A stretch of 36,802 nt of DNA from contig CANRIF010000012.1 of assembly GCA_947630645.1 (NCBI GenBank), positions 1 through 36,802 on the forward strand, read 5' to 3'. This stretch comes from an uncultured Oscillospiraceae bacterium (GTDB taxonomy: Bacteria; Bacillota; Clostridia; Oscillospirales; Oscillospiraceae). The notes under the pieces were generated by a model. That model had not been told where the DNA came from. It was given only the letters and a program-made list of their open reading frames with translations, and did no database searches. Below, in pieces: positions 6,879 through 15,588 of the stretch; the first letter of the stretch is position 1, and each line of letters starts with the position of its first letter. A program made the translations under genes and the position numbers.

Positions 6879-6907
6879 ATTATAACAGCTTCTAATAACA
6901 TTGTAAA
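6879..6907 (-). promoter_or_regulatory. Promoter of the symporter gene
   Basis: Minus strand: TTTACA (6907-6902), 17-bp spacer, perfect TATAAT (6884-6879), about 32 bases before the start codon. Confidence 0.8.
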
Positions 6908-7042
6908 GAATTATTTCTCACAAATTTCGCTTTTTCCCCATTTTCTCCCTATGTGCTTGGGCGGAAAATGGTTCCTCCCGGCGGGCTGTCGCGGGCGCCA
7001 AACGGCCCCGGTTTTTCAGTGGTTTTTTGTGCATATTCCCCC

Positions 7043-7071
7043 TTGTCCCCCCCTGCCGGATGATGTACAAT
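7043..7071 (+). promoter_or_regulatory. Promoter of the BMP-domain gene
   Basis: TTGTCC (7043-7048), 17-bp spacer, TACAAT (7066-7071), 37 bases before the start codon at 7109. Confidence 0.65.
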
Positions 7072-7108
7072 GGCACCTTGAACGGTCCCCGATGGAAAGG
7101 AAGGTCTT

Positions 7109-9052
7109 ATGCTCACTCCTTATTATAATGACGCGCTGAAGCTGGCCCAGAAGGAATTCCGCCGCTGCACCGCCGCGGGAGAATATCCCTATCTCTCGGT
7201 GCTGGACGAGATCCTGTCGCCGGAGAAGCTGGCCGGCGGCGTGGACCTGGGGCTGGTCTCCGTCCCCATGGAGTTCATCGTCGGCACCCGCACGGCGGGG
7301 CGCACCAACGCCTTCGCCCGCAACTTCATGCCGCTGATGGAGCCGGAGAGCGAGTTCGCGGACAAGTGGCAGCGGCTGTGCCTGGCCCACCTGGAGGAGG
7401 GCATCCGCGACCCCGTCAAGGTCTACGAGTACCTGAACCGGTACTATGTGGAGGAGGGCAACAAGCGGGTCAGCGTGCTGCGGTTCTTCGGCGCGGAGTC
7501 GGTGGAGGCCCTGGTGACGCGCATCATGCCGGACCCGCGGGAGGGCCGGGAGGCGGAGCAGTACCTGGAGTTCGTGGAGTTCTACCGGGTCAGCCGCATC
7601 AACTATGTGGAGTTCACCAAGCCCGGCGGGTACGCCCATTTGCAGCAGCTGCTGGGAAAGTCGGTCAACGAGGTGTGGACCGACGAGGACCGGCAGGATT
7701 TCCACGCCGCCTGGTTCTTCTTCCGCCGGGCCTATGAGGCCAACGGCGGGGCGCGTCTGCGCTCCACGGTGGGGGACGCGCTGCTGGCCTACCTGGACGT
7801 GTACGGCTACCAGCAGCTGCGTACCTGCGGCGAGGCGGAACTGAAAAAGTCCCTGGCCCGGGTCTGGGAGGAGATCGTGCTGCTCCAGGAGCCGGACCCC
7901 ATCGACGTGAAGCTGGACCCGGAGGCGGAGCGGCCGGAGGGCCTGCTGGCCAAGGTGCTGCCCAAGGCGGAAAAGCCCATGAAGGCGGCCTTCATCCACG
8001 ACAAGGACCCGGCCCTGTCCGGCTGGACATACGGCCACGAGCTGGGCCGGGAACACGTCCAGCGCATCTTCGGCGGCCAGATCGAGACGGCGGCCTACTT
8101 CAACGCCCTGGACGCGGACGCCGGCGCGGTGATCGAGCAGGCCATCGCCGACGGCTGCTCCGTGATCTTCACCACCTCTCCCCGGCTGCTGCCCGCCAGC
8201 CTCCGGGCGGCGGTGGCCCACCCCAAGACGGTCATCTTCAACTGCGCGCTCAATATGTCCCACCGCTACATCCGCACCTATTACGCCCGGATGTACGAGG
8301 CCAAGTTCATCGCCGGCGTCATCGCCGGGGCCTTGGCGGGCAGCGACAACGTGGGCTACATCTGCGACTACCCAATCTTCGGCCAGGTGGCGGGCATCAA
8401 CGCCTTTGCCCTGGGCGTACAGACGGTGGACCCCCGGGCCACGGTCTATCTGGAGTGGTCCTCCGTGGGCGGCGTGGAGGCCGCCACCAAGCGCCTGACG
8501 GACCGGGGCGTGCGTCTGGTGTCCTCCCAGGACCTGGCCCGGCTCCGGGACCGGGGCCGCTCCACCTTCGGCCTGTCCCTGCTGGACGGGGACAGCCAGG
8601 TGAACCTGGCCATGCCCGTGTGGCAGTGGGGCGTGTACTACGAGGCGCTGCTGCGCCGCATCCGGGACAAGAGCCTGCAAAGCGAGTACACCGGCAGCAA
8701 TAAGGCCCTCAACTACTACTGGGGGATGTCTGCCGGCGTGGTGGAGATGCGCTACTCCGACAAACTCCCCACCGCCACCCGCAAGCTGGCCGGGCTTATC
8801 GAAAAGAGCATCCGGGCCGGGCTGTGCGACCCCTTCCGCGGCCCGCTCTACGACCAGGCAGGCCATCTGGTCGTGGGCAAGGACAAGACCCTCCCCACCG
8901 AGCAGGTCATCGACATGAGCTGGCTGAACGAGAACGTGTCCGGCGCCATCCCCGCCTACGAGGACCTGAGCGAGACGGGCAAGGCCACCGTGGGCGTGGC
9001 GGGCGTGAGCATGATGATGCCCGGCTCCGCCGGTCAGGAGGCGGACAAGTGA
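7109..9052 (+). CDS. Cytoplasmic BMP (PnrA-like) protein with ParB-like N-terminal region
   Basis: 647 residues. The N-terminal part (about 40-160) contains a ParB/sulfiredoxin-like pattern: DPVKVYEYLNRYYVEEGNKRVSVLR, where the EGNKR core corresponds to the nucleotide-contacting ExxxR of ParB-fold proteins. From residue about 290 to the end it matches basic membrane protein/PnrA nucleoside-binding domains (MKAAFIHD, the YEAKFIAGVIAGAL segment, VGYICDYPIFG). No signal peptide or lipobox is present, unlike transporter-linked BMP proteins, so it must bind its ligand (perhaps a nucleoside) inside the cell. AGGAAGG upstream supports the ATG. The stop overlaps the start of the metallophosphoesterase gene, so the two are coupled. 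Confidence 0.82.
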   Translation: MLTPYYNDALKLAQKEFRRCTAAGEYPYLSVLDEILSPEKLAGGVDLGLVSVPMEFIVGTRTAGRTNAFARNFMPLMEPESEFADKWQRLCLAHLEEGIRDPVKVYEYLNRYYVEEGNKRVSVLRFFGAESVEALVTRIMPDPREGREAEQYLEFVEFYRVSRINYVEFTKPGGYAHLQQLLGKSVNEVWTDEDRQDFHAAWFFFRRAYEANGGARLRSTVGDALLAYLDVYGYQQLRTCGEAELKKSLARVWEEIVLLQEPDPIDVKLDPEAERPEGLLAKVLPKAEKPMKAAFIHDKDPALSGWTYGHELGREHVQRIFGGQIETAAYFNALDADAGAVIEQAIADGCSVIFTTSPRLLPASLRAAVAHPKTVIFNCALNMSHRYIRTYYARMYEAKFIAGVIAGALAGSDNVGYICDYPIFGQVAGINAFALGVQTVDPRATVYLEWSSVGGVEAATKRLTDRGVRLVSSQDLARLRDRGRSTFGLSLLDGDSQVNLAMPVWQWGVYYEALLRRIRDKSLQSEYTGSNKALNYYWGMSAGVVEMRYSDKLPTATRKLAGLIEKSIRAGLCDPFRGPLYDQAGHLVVGKDKTLPTEQVIDMSWLNENVSGAIPAYEDLSETGKATVGVAGVSMMMPGSAGQEADK

Positions 9053-9639
9053 AGATACTGGCCGTGTCCGACGTTCCCTCCCCGCGGTACTATGACTACT
9101 ATACCCCCGGCCGGCTGGACGAGTTCGGCCTGATCCTGGCCTGCGGCGACCTGCGGCGGGCCTATCTGGAGTTCCTGGTGACCATGGCCCACTGCCCGCT
9201 CGTCTACGTCCGGGGCAACCACGACGACGAATTTCTTACCAAGCCCCCGGAGGGGTGCGTGTGCGCCGACGACGCCGTGGTGGTCCACAACGGCGTGCGT
9301 ATCCTGGGGCTGGGCGGCTCCTACCGCTACCGGGACGGCGGATGTATGTACACCGAGGCCCAGATGCAGCGGCGCATCCGCCGCGTCCGCCGCCAGATAC
9401 GCAAAAATGACGGCTTCGACATCCTGCTCACCCACGCCCCCCTGCGGGGCCTGAACGACTTCGACACCCTCTCCCACCGGGGCTTCGAGTGCTTCGGCCC
9501 GCTGCTGGACGAGTACGCGCCCAGATATTTCATCCACGGCCACATCCACCGCACATACAGCCACGACGTACCGCAGCTGGACCATTACGGCGCCACCACC
9601 GTCGTCAACGCCTACGAACACTGTATCATCGAATACTGA
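9049..9639 (+). CDS. Calcineurin-like metallophosphoesterase
   Basis: 196 residues. Metal-binding motifs are in the right order: VSD (6-8), CGDLR (32-36), GNHD (56-59), THAP (129-131 region) and GHIH (164-167). The first motif is SDV rather than the common DxH, which is a variant seen in small cytosolic phosphoesterases. The substrate cannot be told from sequence. The start is a GTG at 9049 that overlaps the upstream TGA (GTGA), with AGGAGG seven bases before it inside the BMP gene. Translation is therefore coupled, and the enzyme probably acts on the ligand or signal sensed by the BMP protein. Confidence 0.88.
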   Translation: MKILAVSDVPSPRYYDYYTPGRLDEFGLILACGDLRRAYLEFLVTMAHCPLVYVRGNHDDEFLTKPPEGCVCADDAVVVHNGVRILGLGGSYRYRDGGCMYTEAQMQRRIRRVRRQIRKNDGFDILLTHAPLRGLNDFDTLSHRGFECFGPLLDEYAPRYFIHGHIHRTYSHDVPQLDHYGATTVVNAYEHCIIEY

Positions 9640-9640
9640 C

Positions 9641-9676
9641 AGAGGGCCCGCTGGTTAGCAGGCCCTCTATTTTTAT
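9641..9676 (+). terminator. Terminator after the BMP/phosphoesterase operon
   Basis: AGAGGGCC (9641-9648) pairs with GGCCCTCT (9661-9668), followed by ATTTTTAT. A second small hairpin, CCCGGC-TTGC-GCCGGG, follows at 9677-9692. Confidence 0.85.
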
Positions 9677-9702
9677 CCCGGCTTGCGCCGGGACTGTACG
9701 AT

Positions 9703-11652
9703 ATGGTATACTCTTTCATGATCATGGAACAGTTATCGCTTTTTGCAAATGAGGGATACGGCAAGTCCTTTCGTTCGATCTGCGACGCGCTCGGATGCGA
9801 GGGCGACAGCCCGGCATGGCCAGACCGCTTTGGCCATGCCATAAAGGCGTGGCTGTTGGACAATGATCTCCCGCCCATCCGCACCTTGAGCCTGTTCTCC
9901 GGCGCGGGCGGGCTGGATATCGGTTTCTCGGACGTCGGATTCGAGATCGTCGAGTCCGTGGAGATCGAAGAGAAGTTTTGCGACACCTTGAAAATGAACA
10001 GCGGCCGGGGCAAACGCTTTGCCGAATCCAAGGTGAACTGCATCGACATCCGGGAATACTCCGCAAAGCATCTGGGCCAGGTCGACTTCATCATCGGGGG
10101 GCCTCCCTGCCAGACCTTCAGCGCCGCCAGCCGCCGGGCCAACGGCGTTCCCGGCACCACCGACGCCCGGGGCGTGCTTTTCCGGGAATATGTGCGCCTG
10201 CTGACGGAGCTTTCGCCCAAGGGGTTCCTCTTTGAAAACGTATACGGGATCATCGGCGCCCAGGGCGGCGAGGCCTGGCGCGAGATACTGCAAGCCTTCT
10301 CCCAGGTGGGATACCGGCTGTTCTACCGCATCCTGGACGCGGCGGACTACGGCGTGCCGCAGCACAGGGAGCGGCTCATCATCGTCGGGCTGAAGGAGGG
10401 CTCCTTCCGCTTCCCCCGGCCGACCCACGGCCCCGATTCCATCGACGGCCAGCCGTTTTTCAACGCCGAGACCGCCATAGAGGGGGTCTCGTCCTGGGAG
10501 AGCGCCGACAGCGTCCGCCTTCGGGGCCGGTTCGCCAGCCTCCTGGACGGCATCCCTCCGGGGCTGAATTACAGCTTTTATACGGAGGAGATGGGCCACC
10601 CCAACCCCATCTTCGCCTGGCGCTCCAAGTTCTCGGACTTCCTGTATAAAGCGGACCCCAGCACCCCCGTCAGGACGATCAAGGCCAACGGCGGCGCCTA
10701 CACCGGGCCGCTGCATTGGGAAAACCGTTTCTTCACTTGCGAGGAATACAAGCGCCTCCAGACCTTCCCCGACGACTATGAGATCAGCGGCAGCAAGCAG
10801 CTCGCCGTCCGTCAGATCGGCAATTCGGTGCCGCCCCAGCTGGCCAGGATGCTGGCCATAGCCATCCGGCAGCAGGTGTTCGGCACGGCCTTCCCCTTCC
10901 AGCTGCCGCTCCTGGAAGATGATGAAACACTCACCTTCCGAAAGCGCAAGCGTGAGCTGACCTCCCTCTACCGGAAAAAGGCCGAGATGGCCATCAAGGC
11001 CCTGAAAAAAGAGCCGGGGTCGCTGCCAGGCTCCCATACATACTACTGTTCCTTGAGCGAGCTGTTCCGGTTTTCCATCCTGCCGGCCGGGGAGGCCGAC
11101 TTCCAGGCAGACATACGCTGGGACGACGCGCTGACCGTCACAGTCTCCGACGCCCGCCCCACGGCGGACAGGCCGGTGTACACGATAGACCTCACCTCCC
11201 GCCACGGCGACTGGGCCATCGGGGTCGGCGCCGTCCGTCTGATCGTCCGGACGAGAGCCCCCCTGGGCTACACGGCCGCCTGGAAGGCCTTTGAAAAGGA
11301 GCTGGCCGACAACGGCATCAAGGCGGACCTGGTCCAGCTCAACGGCTATTACCAGTATACGCCCCGCATGATCGCCGCGGCCTGGATCGCGGAGGACGCG
11401 CCCTATGCCTCGGTCCTCCGCAGCGTGTTGGCCACCCGCGACATCCCGGAGATCGTAAGCACCGAGGCGCTGGCGGACCGGTGGAAGATCGGCGCGGACG
11501 ACGTTTTGGCCGCCGCCAAATACCTGCGTTCGCTGGGATACGAGATCCGGGACCACAACACGAATCCCCAGATCGAGCCGGATCACTGGCTGGTGCCGTA
11601 CATATTCCCCACGTTGACCCCTTTGAGCGTCCAGCTGTGGAAGAAGCTGTAA
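9703..11652 (+). CDS. DNA (cytosine-5-)-methyltransferase with C-terminal extension
   Basis: 649 residues. The catalytic core (about 60-393) has the C5-methylase motifs in order: motif I FSGAGGLDIGF (65-75), motif IV GGPPCQTFS with nucleophile Cys136, motif VI ENV (178-180), motif VIII QHRER (220-224) and motif X QIGNSVPPQ (371-379). Residues 394-649 are an extra domain not found in standard methylases, ending in a helical segment (STEALADRWKIGADDV) that may be winged-helix-like. It protects the host from the endonuclease encoded next. No good ribosome site precedes the ATG at 9703; ATG at 9718 or 9724 is possible, and TATACT at 9707-9712 could be the -10 of a leaderless transcript. Confidence 0.92.
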   Translation: MVYSFMIMEQLSLFANEGYGKSFRSICDALGCEGDSPAWPDRFGHAIKAWLLDNDLPPIRTLSLFSGAGGLDIGFSDVGFEIVESVEIEEKFCDTLKMNSGRGKRFAESKVNCIDIREYSAKHLGQVDFIIGGPPCQTFSAASRRANGVPGTTDARGVLFREYVRLLTELSPKGFLFENVYGIIGAQGGEAWREILQAFSQVGYRLFYRILDAADYGVPQHRERLIIVGLKEGSFRFPRPTHGPDSIDGQPFFNAETAIEGVSSWESADSVRLRGRFASLLDGIPPGLNYSFYTEEMGHPNPIFAWRSKFSDFLYKADPSTPVRTIKANGGAYTGPLHWENRFFTCEEYKRLQTFPDDYEISGSKQLAVRQIGNSVPPQLARMLAIAIRQQVFGTAFPFQLPLLEDDETLTFRKRKRELTSLYRKKAEMAIKALKKEPGSLPGSHTYYCSLSELFRFSILPAGEADFQADIRWDDALTVTVSDARPTADRPVYTIDLTSRHGDWAIGVGAVRLIVRTRAPLGYTAAWKAFEKELADNGIKADLVQLNGYYQYTPRMIAAAWIAEDAPYASVLRSVLATRDIPEIVSTEALADRWKIGADDVLAAAKYLRSLGYEIRDHNTNPQIEPDHWLVPYIFPTLTPLSVQLWKKL

Positions 11653-11668
11653 GGAGGGCGATAAGGCC

Positions 11669-12949
11669 ATGCCCGACAGGGACGAAAAACACCTTGACGT
11701 TTACGCGGACCGCCACGAACTGCACCAGGACGGCAGGACCACCGTGTTTTATCAGGGGGTCCAGAGCCCCCAGGCCCGGGCGCGGTATGCGCGGATAAAC
11801 GCCGCCCTCGCGGACGGCTTTCTTGAAGAGAAGTTCCGCTCCGTCCCGTCCGTCGACTTCTCGCCGCTGTCCGAAGAGGACCGCGGCCTGCTGCAAGAGC
11901 TGGTGGACGGCGTCACCAGCGAAGTCGGGCGGGCCCTGGTCGGCCTCGCCTTTTTGCAGCTGGCCATCAAGAGCATCGCGCCGGACCAGAACATCCGGCT
12001 GCACAAGGGGACCACGCGGCAGGGGTCCTTCTCCTGGGTGGAGGGGATCTCCATGCGGACCCTGGACGCAAAATACAACACGCCTTTTTTGCGGGAACAC
12101 GGCCTGCTCAACCTCAACAGCTTCGGCCTGTTCATGACCAGGAGCCTCGCGGAGAACTATCCCTATACCAGCCTTTACAAGGCGGAGATGCGCGGGCCTT
12201 TCGACGCCTGGACCGCCATCGTGGACGCCATCGAAAACGGCACCATGCCGGCCGAACTGGGTCTCTGCTATCTGATGGCGCTGCTGCAAAACCGCTCCGA
12301 CCATTTCCGCCAGGCGACCGATAGGGCCTGCCGGCTCGTCGAAAAACACCGGGGCGACGGCCTCGCCGCCATACGGGACCTGCTCACCCGGTTTTTCCAC
12401 ACCACCGCCTATTCCGCCCGGGCCTTTGAGGTGACGATGCACGGCCTGTATCAGGCGCTGGACGAGATGCACGCCCTGGGCGGCGCCCAGGTGGTGCCGC
12501 TCTCCCAGATGCGCTCGGCCAACAAAAAGCACGGCAATATCGGCGATATAGAACTCATGGAGGACGGCGTCATATCTGCGGCCTGGGACGCGAAATATGG
12601 CAAGCCCTATCTGCGGGACGAGCTGGAGGAACTCCGGGACAAACTCCTGACCCACCCGGACTGCGCCGTGGCCGGATTCGTCGTCGATCTCACGGTGGAT
12701 ATGCGCCGTGACATCGCCACCCGCAAAAACGAACTGGAGGCGGAGACAGGCACGGAGATACACCTGTTCTCTTTCGACCAGTGGGTCGACCACGAGCTGG
12801 CCCGGCTGGACGCCCGGCAGCGGGACGAGCTGGGATACCGCTGGCTGAAGGCGGTGGTCGAGTCGTTCGCCCAGCGGCGCCCCCATATCGCCCCCATCGA
12901 CGAGCCGTGCGACGCCTGGATAAGCGATCTGATCTCCCTCCTTGCCTGA
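11669..12949 (+). CDS. Putative type II restriction endonuclease
   Basis: 426 residues, 16 bases after the methylase gene, with AAGGAGGG upstream. The context and a PD-(D/E)xK-like pattern support an endonuclease: IELMEDGVISAAWDAKYGK (293-311), where Glu295/Asp299, Asp307 and Lys309 could bind the metal. A second similar DAKYxxPFLR string occurs at 133-142. The conserved-looking middle, AFLQLAIKSIAPDQNIRLHK (94-113) and MTRSLAENYPY, resembles endonucleases annotated as SacI-like; I cannot confirm this and a DUF4928-type assignment is the alternative. The recognition sequence cannot be read from the protein. It would cleave DNA not methylated by the upstream enzyme. Confidence 0.7.
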   Translation: MPDRDEKHLDVYADRHELHQDGRTTVFYQGVQSPQARARYARINAALADGFLEEKFRSVPSVDFSPLSEEDRGLLQELVDGVTSEVGRALVGLAFLQLAIKSIAPDQNIRLHKGTTRQGSFSWVEGISMRTLDAKYNTPFLREHGLLNLNSFGLFMTRSLAENYPYTSLYKAEMRGPFDAWTAIVDAIENGTMPAELGLCYLMALLQNRSDHFRQATDRACRLVEKHRGDGLAAIRDLLTRFFHTTAYSARAFEVTMHGLYQALDEMHALGGAQVVPLSQMRSANKKHGNIGDIELMEDGVISAAWDAKYGKPYLRDELEELRDKLLTHPDCAVAGFVVDLTVDMRRDIATRKNELEAETGTEIHLFSFDQWVDHELARLDARQRDELGYRWLKAVVESFAQRRPHIAPIDEPCDAWISDLISLLA

Positions 12950-12964
12950 AGGACAGCATAATAA

Positions 12965-13007
12965 CGCGGGCCTGCTGCGTTTGCAGCAGGCCCGCGGGCT
13001 TTTTTTC
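12965..13007 (+). terminator. Terminator of the restriction-modification operon
   Basis: CGCGGGCCTGCTGC (12965-12978) pairs perfectly with GCAGCAGGCCCGCG (12983-12996) around GTTT, followed by GGC and seven or more T. It also lies just downstream of the converging leucine-rich-repeat gene. Confidence 0.9.
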
Positions 13008-13012
13008 TATTT

Positions 13013-15454
13013 TTATTCCACGCTCATGACGATCTCGCTGCCGTCGGCGCTGCGGAGGGTCACCACGGTGAAGCCGTTGTAGGTCAAGACCCCGTCCACC
13101 GCGCCGGCCAAATAGTTGCTGGCGGTGTATTCCGAGCTGTTCGGCTGGCCGATGGCGGCGGTCAGTTGGGCCAGGTCCTCGCCGATGAACTGCTGGGCCG
13201 TCTGCTTCATCTCGACCGACGCAGCCGTCTGGACCGTCACCCCGCTGTCGATGAAGGCGTCCACCGCCACCGTCACGTCCTCCGGGAGCTGGATCGCCGT
13301 CAGGGCCCAGCAGCTGCCGAACGCCCGGTCGCCGATGGCGGTCAGGCTCTCCGGCACCTGGACGCTGGCCAGCTGGGAGCAGTTGCAGAAGGCGTCGTTG
13401 TTGATGGATGTGAGCCCCTCCGGGAGGACCACTTCGGTGAGAAAATAGCAGCCGTTGAAGGCGTAGGCGCCCACGGTAGTGACGCCCTCCTCCACCACCA
13501 CGCGCCGGATGCTGCCGTTGTGCCAGAACCAGGGGGTCTCGGCGTATATCCAGTCGGGCATGGCCCCGGTGCCGCTGACGGTGAGGGTACCGCTCTCGTC
13601 CAGGGTCCAGGACATATCCTCGTTCACTGTCCCCTCCGCGGGGATGACGCTTGTCTCGCAGGCGATGCTGTTCTCCCAGGCAAAGCCCTCCGCGACGCTG
13701 TTTTCCGGGCACAGGATCGTGAAGCCCGAGCTGCCGGAAAAGGCATAGTCGCTGATCTGGGTTACGCTCATGGGGATGGACACGCTCTCCAGCGCGCCGC
13801 AGTACGCAAAGGCGTCGCTGCCCAGGTAGGTCACGCCCTCCTCCACCACGATGCTGTGGATGTCGTTCCTGGCGGGGTACCAGGGGGCGTACTCCCAGCC
13901 GTAATCCGTCATGGCCCCGGCGCCGCTGATGGTGAGCGCGCCGTCCCCGGTCAGCTGCCAGGTGACGCTCTCGCCGCAGGCGCCCTTGGCCGTGCCGGTG
14001 ACCGCCTCCCGGTCCCCGGTGAACGCGGCGTTCTCCGCGCCGATGAACGGCATCCCGCCCAGGCAGGCGCCCTCCTCCACGGTGACGTGCAGCAGGCCGG
14101 GACAGTCGCTGAAGATAAAGCTGCCCGCGTCCGGCGCATTGGCCTGCACCGTGACGGACGCCAGCGCATCGCATCCGGTGAAGGCGCACTGGCCGATCTC
14201 GGTCAGGCTCGCCGGCAGGGTGATCTGGCCCAGGCCATCGCAGTTGGAGAACGCCCTCTCGCCCAGGCTCTCGATCCCCTCCGGCAGCTGTACGGACGAG
14301 AGCGAGATGGCGTTGGCAAAGGCCTTGCTGCCGATGGACGTGAGGCTCTCCGGCAGCGTGACGGTCTTGACCATAGAGAAGTCCGCGAAGGCGTTGTCCC
14401 CCACCCGGGTGACGCCGTCGCCGATCGTAATGTCCAAAGCGCCGCCCCAGATCGTCGGCACGTCGTCATCGGAAGTGTAGTCCTTCATCGGCCCATTCCC
14501 GCTGATGACCAGCTTTGCCTCCGGCTCCATCTTCCAGGTGACACCGTCGCCGCAGGTCCCTTCCGTCTCAAATGCCTCATACAGCCCCAGCGTCTGCTTC
14601 TGCTGGCCCATCCAGGAGAACACCAGCCCCACGTTCCGGTCCAGGGTCAGCACCGAGCCGTCGCCCAGCTTGGAGTGCAGCCCGTCCTCCTCGAACTCGA
14701 ACAACTCCGTGAGCGTGGCCAGCCCTCTCGGGATGTCCAAGTCGTCGCTGTTGTATTCGGTGTCCCCGTCGCGGCCATACAGATAGGCGTAGCCAAAGGG
14801 TTCGCTGCCCTCAAAGGGCAGGATGGCCGCCTGGAAACCGTAATCTTCGGAGATCATGGTGGATGTCTGCCACATGCCGCACAGCTTGGCCCAGTCCTCC
14901 TCCTCGCCCAGCATCTCCGGCGCGTCGGCGAGCCACTCCTCCATGTCGGCGTCGAAGTGCAGCTGCAGCTGCTCCGTCCGCGTCACGTCGCAGTAGGCAT
15001 AGGCCACGGGGTAGCTGTACTGGACCGTCTTCAGCCCCGCGTCCAGGTCCAGCTCGTCGGACTTCACCTCGCTGCCCTCGGGGAGAAGCCCGGCGATCTG
15101 CCGGGACTCCGGCCCCGCCAGGGGCGTGGCTGTCCACTTGGACTGCTCGTAAGGCTCCGTCTCGTCCAGTATCCAGCCCTCGTTATACAGCCCGTAGGTG
15201 AGTTTGTACCGCTCCACCCGGGTGGCGGCGGGGGTGTCGTAGGTCACCTCCACATATACCAGGTCGGACTTGGCGTCCTTGTCGGTCTGCCGCTTGATGA
15301 CCTCCAGGGCCGTGACCTGGGCCTCCCCGCTGGGATTGTCCAGATGCTCCGCGATGTCCTTCATCATCGCGTCCTCGGACGCCGGATCGGGCGAACAGCC
15401 CGCCAGCGCCAAAATGAGCGTCAGTGCAAAAAGAAGAAGTATCGCCTTTTTCAT
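13013..15454 (-). CDS. Leucine-rich repeat (BspA-type, LRR_5) lipoprotein
   Basis: 813 residues. Residues 1-19 are a signal peptide with lipobox LAGC (Cys20), so it is anchored in the outer face of the membrane. Residues 20-320 form a domain of unknown type. From about 320 on there are LRR_5 repeats of about 23 residues (for example LPESLTSIGSKAFANAISLS, LPEGIESLGERAFSNCDGL), interrupted by three blocks of the form 'W-x-L/M...LTISGxGAMxDY...PW' that recur near 315, 505 and 630. This architecture is common in gut Clostridia surface proteins that bind host or microbial ligands. ATG at 15454 is preceded by GGAGAG; the open frame extends upstream but without signal-peptide logic. It has its own promoter. 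Confidence 0.9.
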   Translation of the reverse strand: MKKAILLLFALTLILALAGCSPDPASEDAMMKDIAEHLDNPSGEAQVTALEVIKRQTDKDAKSDLVYVEVTYDTPAATRVERYKLTYGLYNEGWILDETEPYEQSKWTATPLAGPESRQIAGLLPEGSEVKSDELDLDAGLKTVQYSYPVAYAYCDVTRTEQLQLHFDADMEEWLADAPEMLGEEEDWAKLCGMWQTSTMISEDYGFQAAILPFEGSEPFGYAYLYGRDGDTEYNSDDLDIPRGLATLTELFEFEEDGLHSKLGDGSVLTLDRNVGLVFSWMGQQKQTLGLYEAFETEGTCGDGVTWKMEPEAKLVISGNGPMKDYTSDDDVPTIWGGALDITIGDGVTRVGDNAFADFSMVKTVTLPESLTSIGSKAFANAISLSSVQLPEGIESLGERAFSNCDGLGQITLPASLTEIGQCAFTGCDALASVTVQANAPDAGSFIFSDCPGLLHVTVEEGACLGGMPFIGAENAAFTGDREAVTGTAKGACGESVTWQLTGDGALTISGAGAMTDYGWEYAPWYPARNDIHSIVVEEGVTYLGSDAFAYCGALESVSIPMSVTQISDYAFSGSSGFTILCPENSVAEGFAWENSIACETSVIPAEGTVNEDMSWTLDESGTLTVSGTGAMPDWIYAETPWFWHNGSIRRVVVEEGVTTVGAYAFNGCYFLTEVVLPEGLTSINNDAFCNCSQLASVQVPESLTAIGDRAFGSCWALTAIQLPEDVTVAVDAFIDSGVTVQTAASVEMKQTAQQFIGEDLAQLTAAIGQPNSSEYTASNYLAGAVDGVLTYNGFTVVTLRSADGSEIVMSVE

Positions 15455-15499
15455 CTTCGTTCTCTCCGATCCGATGATTTTTGACAGTGATACAGGATG

Positions 15500-15528
15500 A
15501 TTATACCATATCGCACCGCCCGATTCAA
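15500..15528 (-). promoter_or_regulatory. Promoter of the leucine-rich-repeat lipoprotein gene
   Basis: Minus strand: TTGAAT (15528-15523), 17-bp spacer, perfect TATAAT (15505-15500), about 45 bases before the start codon. Confidence 0.8.
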
Positions 15529-15540
15529 CGGTCCGGGCGA

Positions 15541-15582
15541 CAAAAAAAGGCAGCGGAGGTGGCTCCGCTGCCTTTTTTGTCG
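15541..15582 (-). terminator. Bidirectional terminator after the cohesin-like gene
   Basis: GGCAGCGGA (15549-15557) pairs with TCCGCTGCC (15564-15572), flanked by A7 on the left and T6 on the right, so each strand has a U-tract. It separates the cohesin-like gene from the LRR gene downstream. Confidence 0.9.
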
Positions 15583-15588
15583 TCTCTT

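Noticed and set aside
9677-9692. CCCGGC-TTGC-GCCGGG hairpin considered as an operator of the methylase gene
   Set aside because: It is short and GC-only, directly behind a terminator, with no second copy; no controller gene is present.
13166-15484. A 772-codon open frame opposite the leucine-rich-repeat gene
   Set aside because: Its apparent periodicity is the mirror of the LRR repeats on the other strand; no ribosome site or signal.
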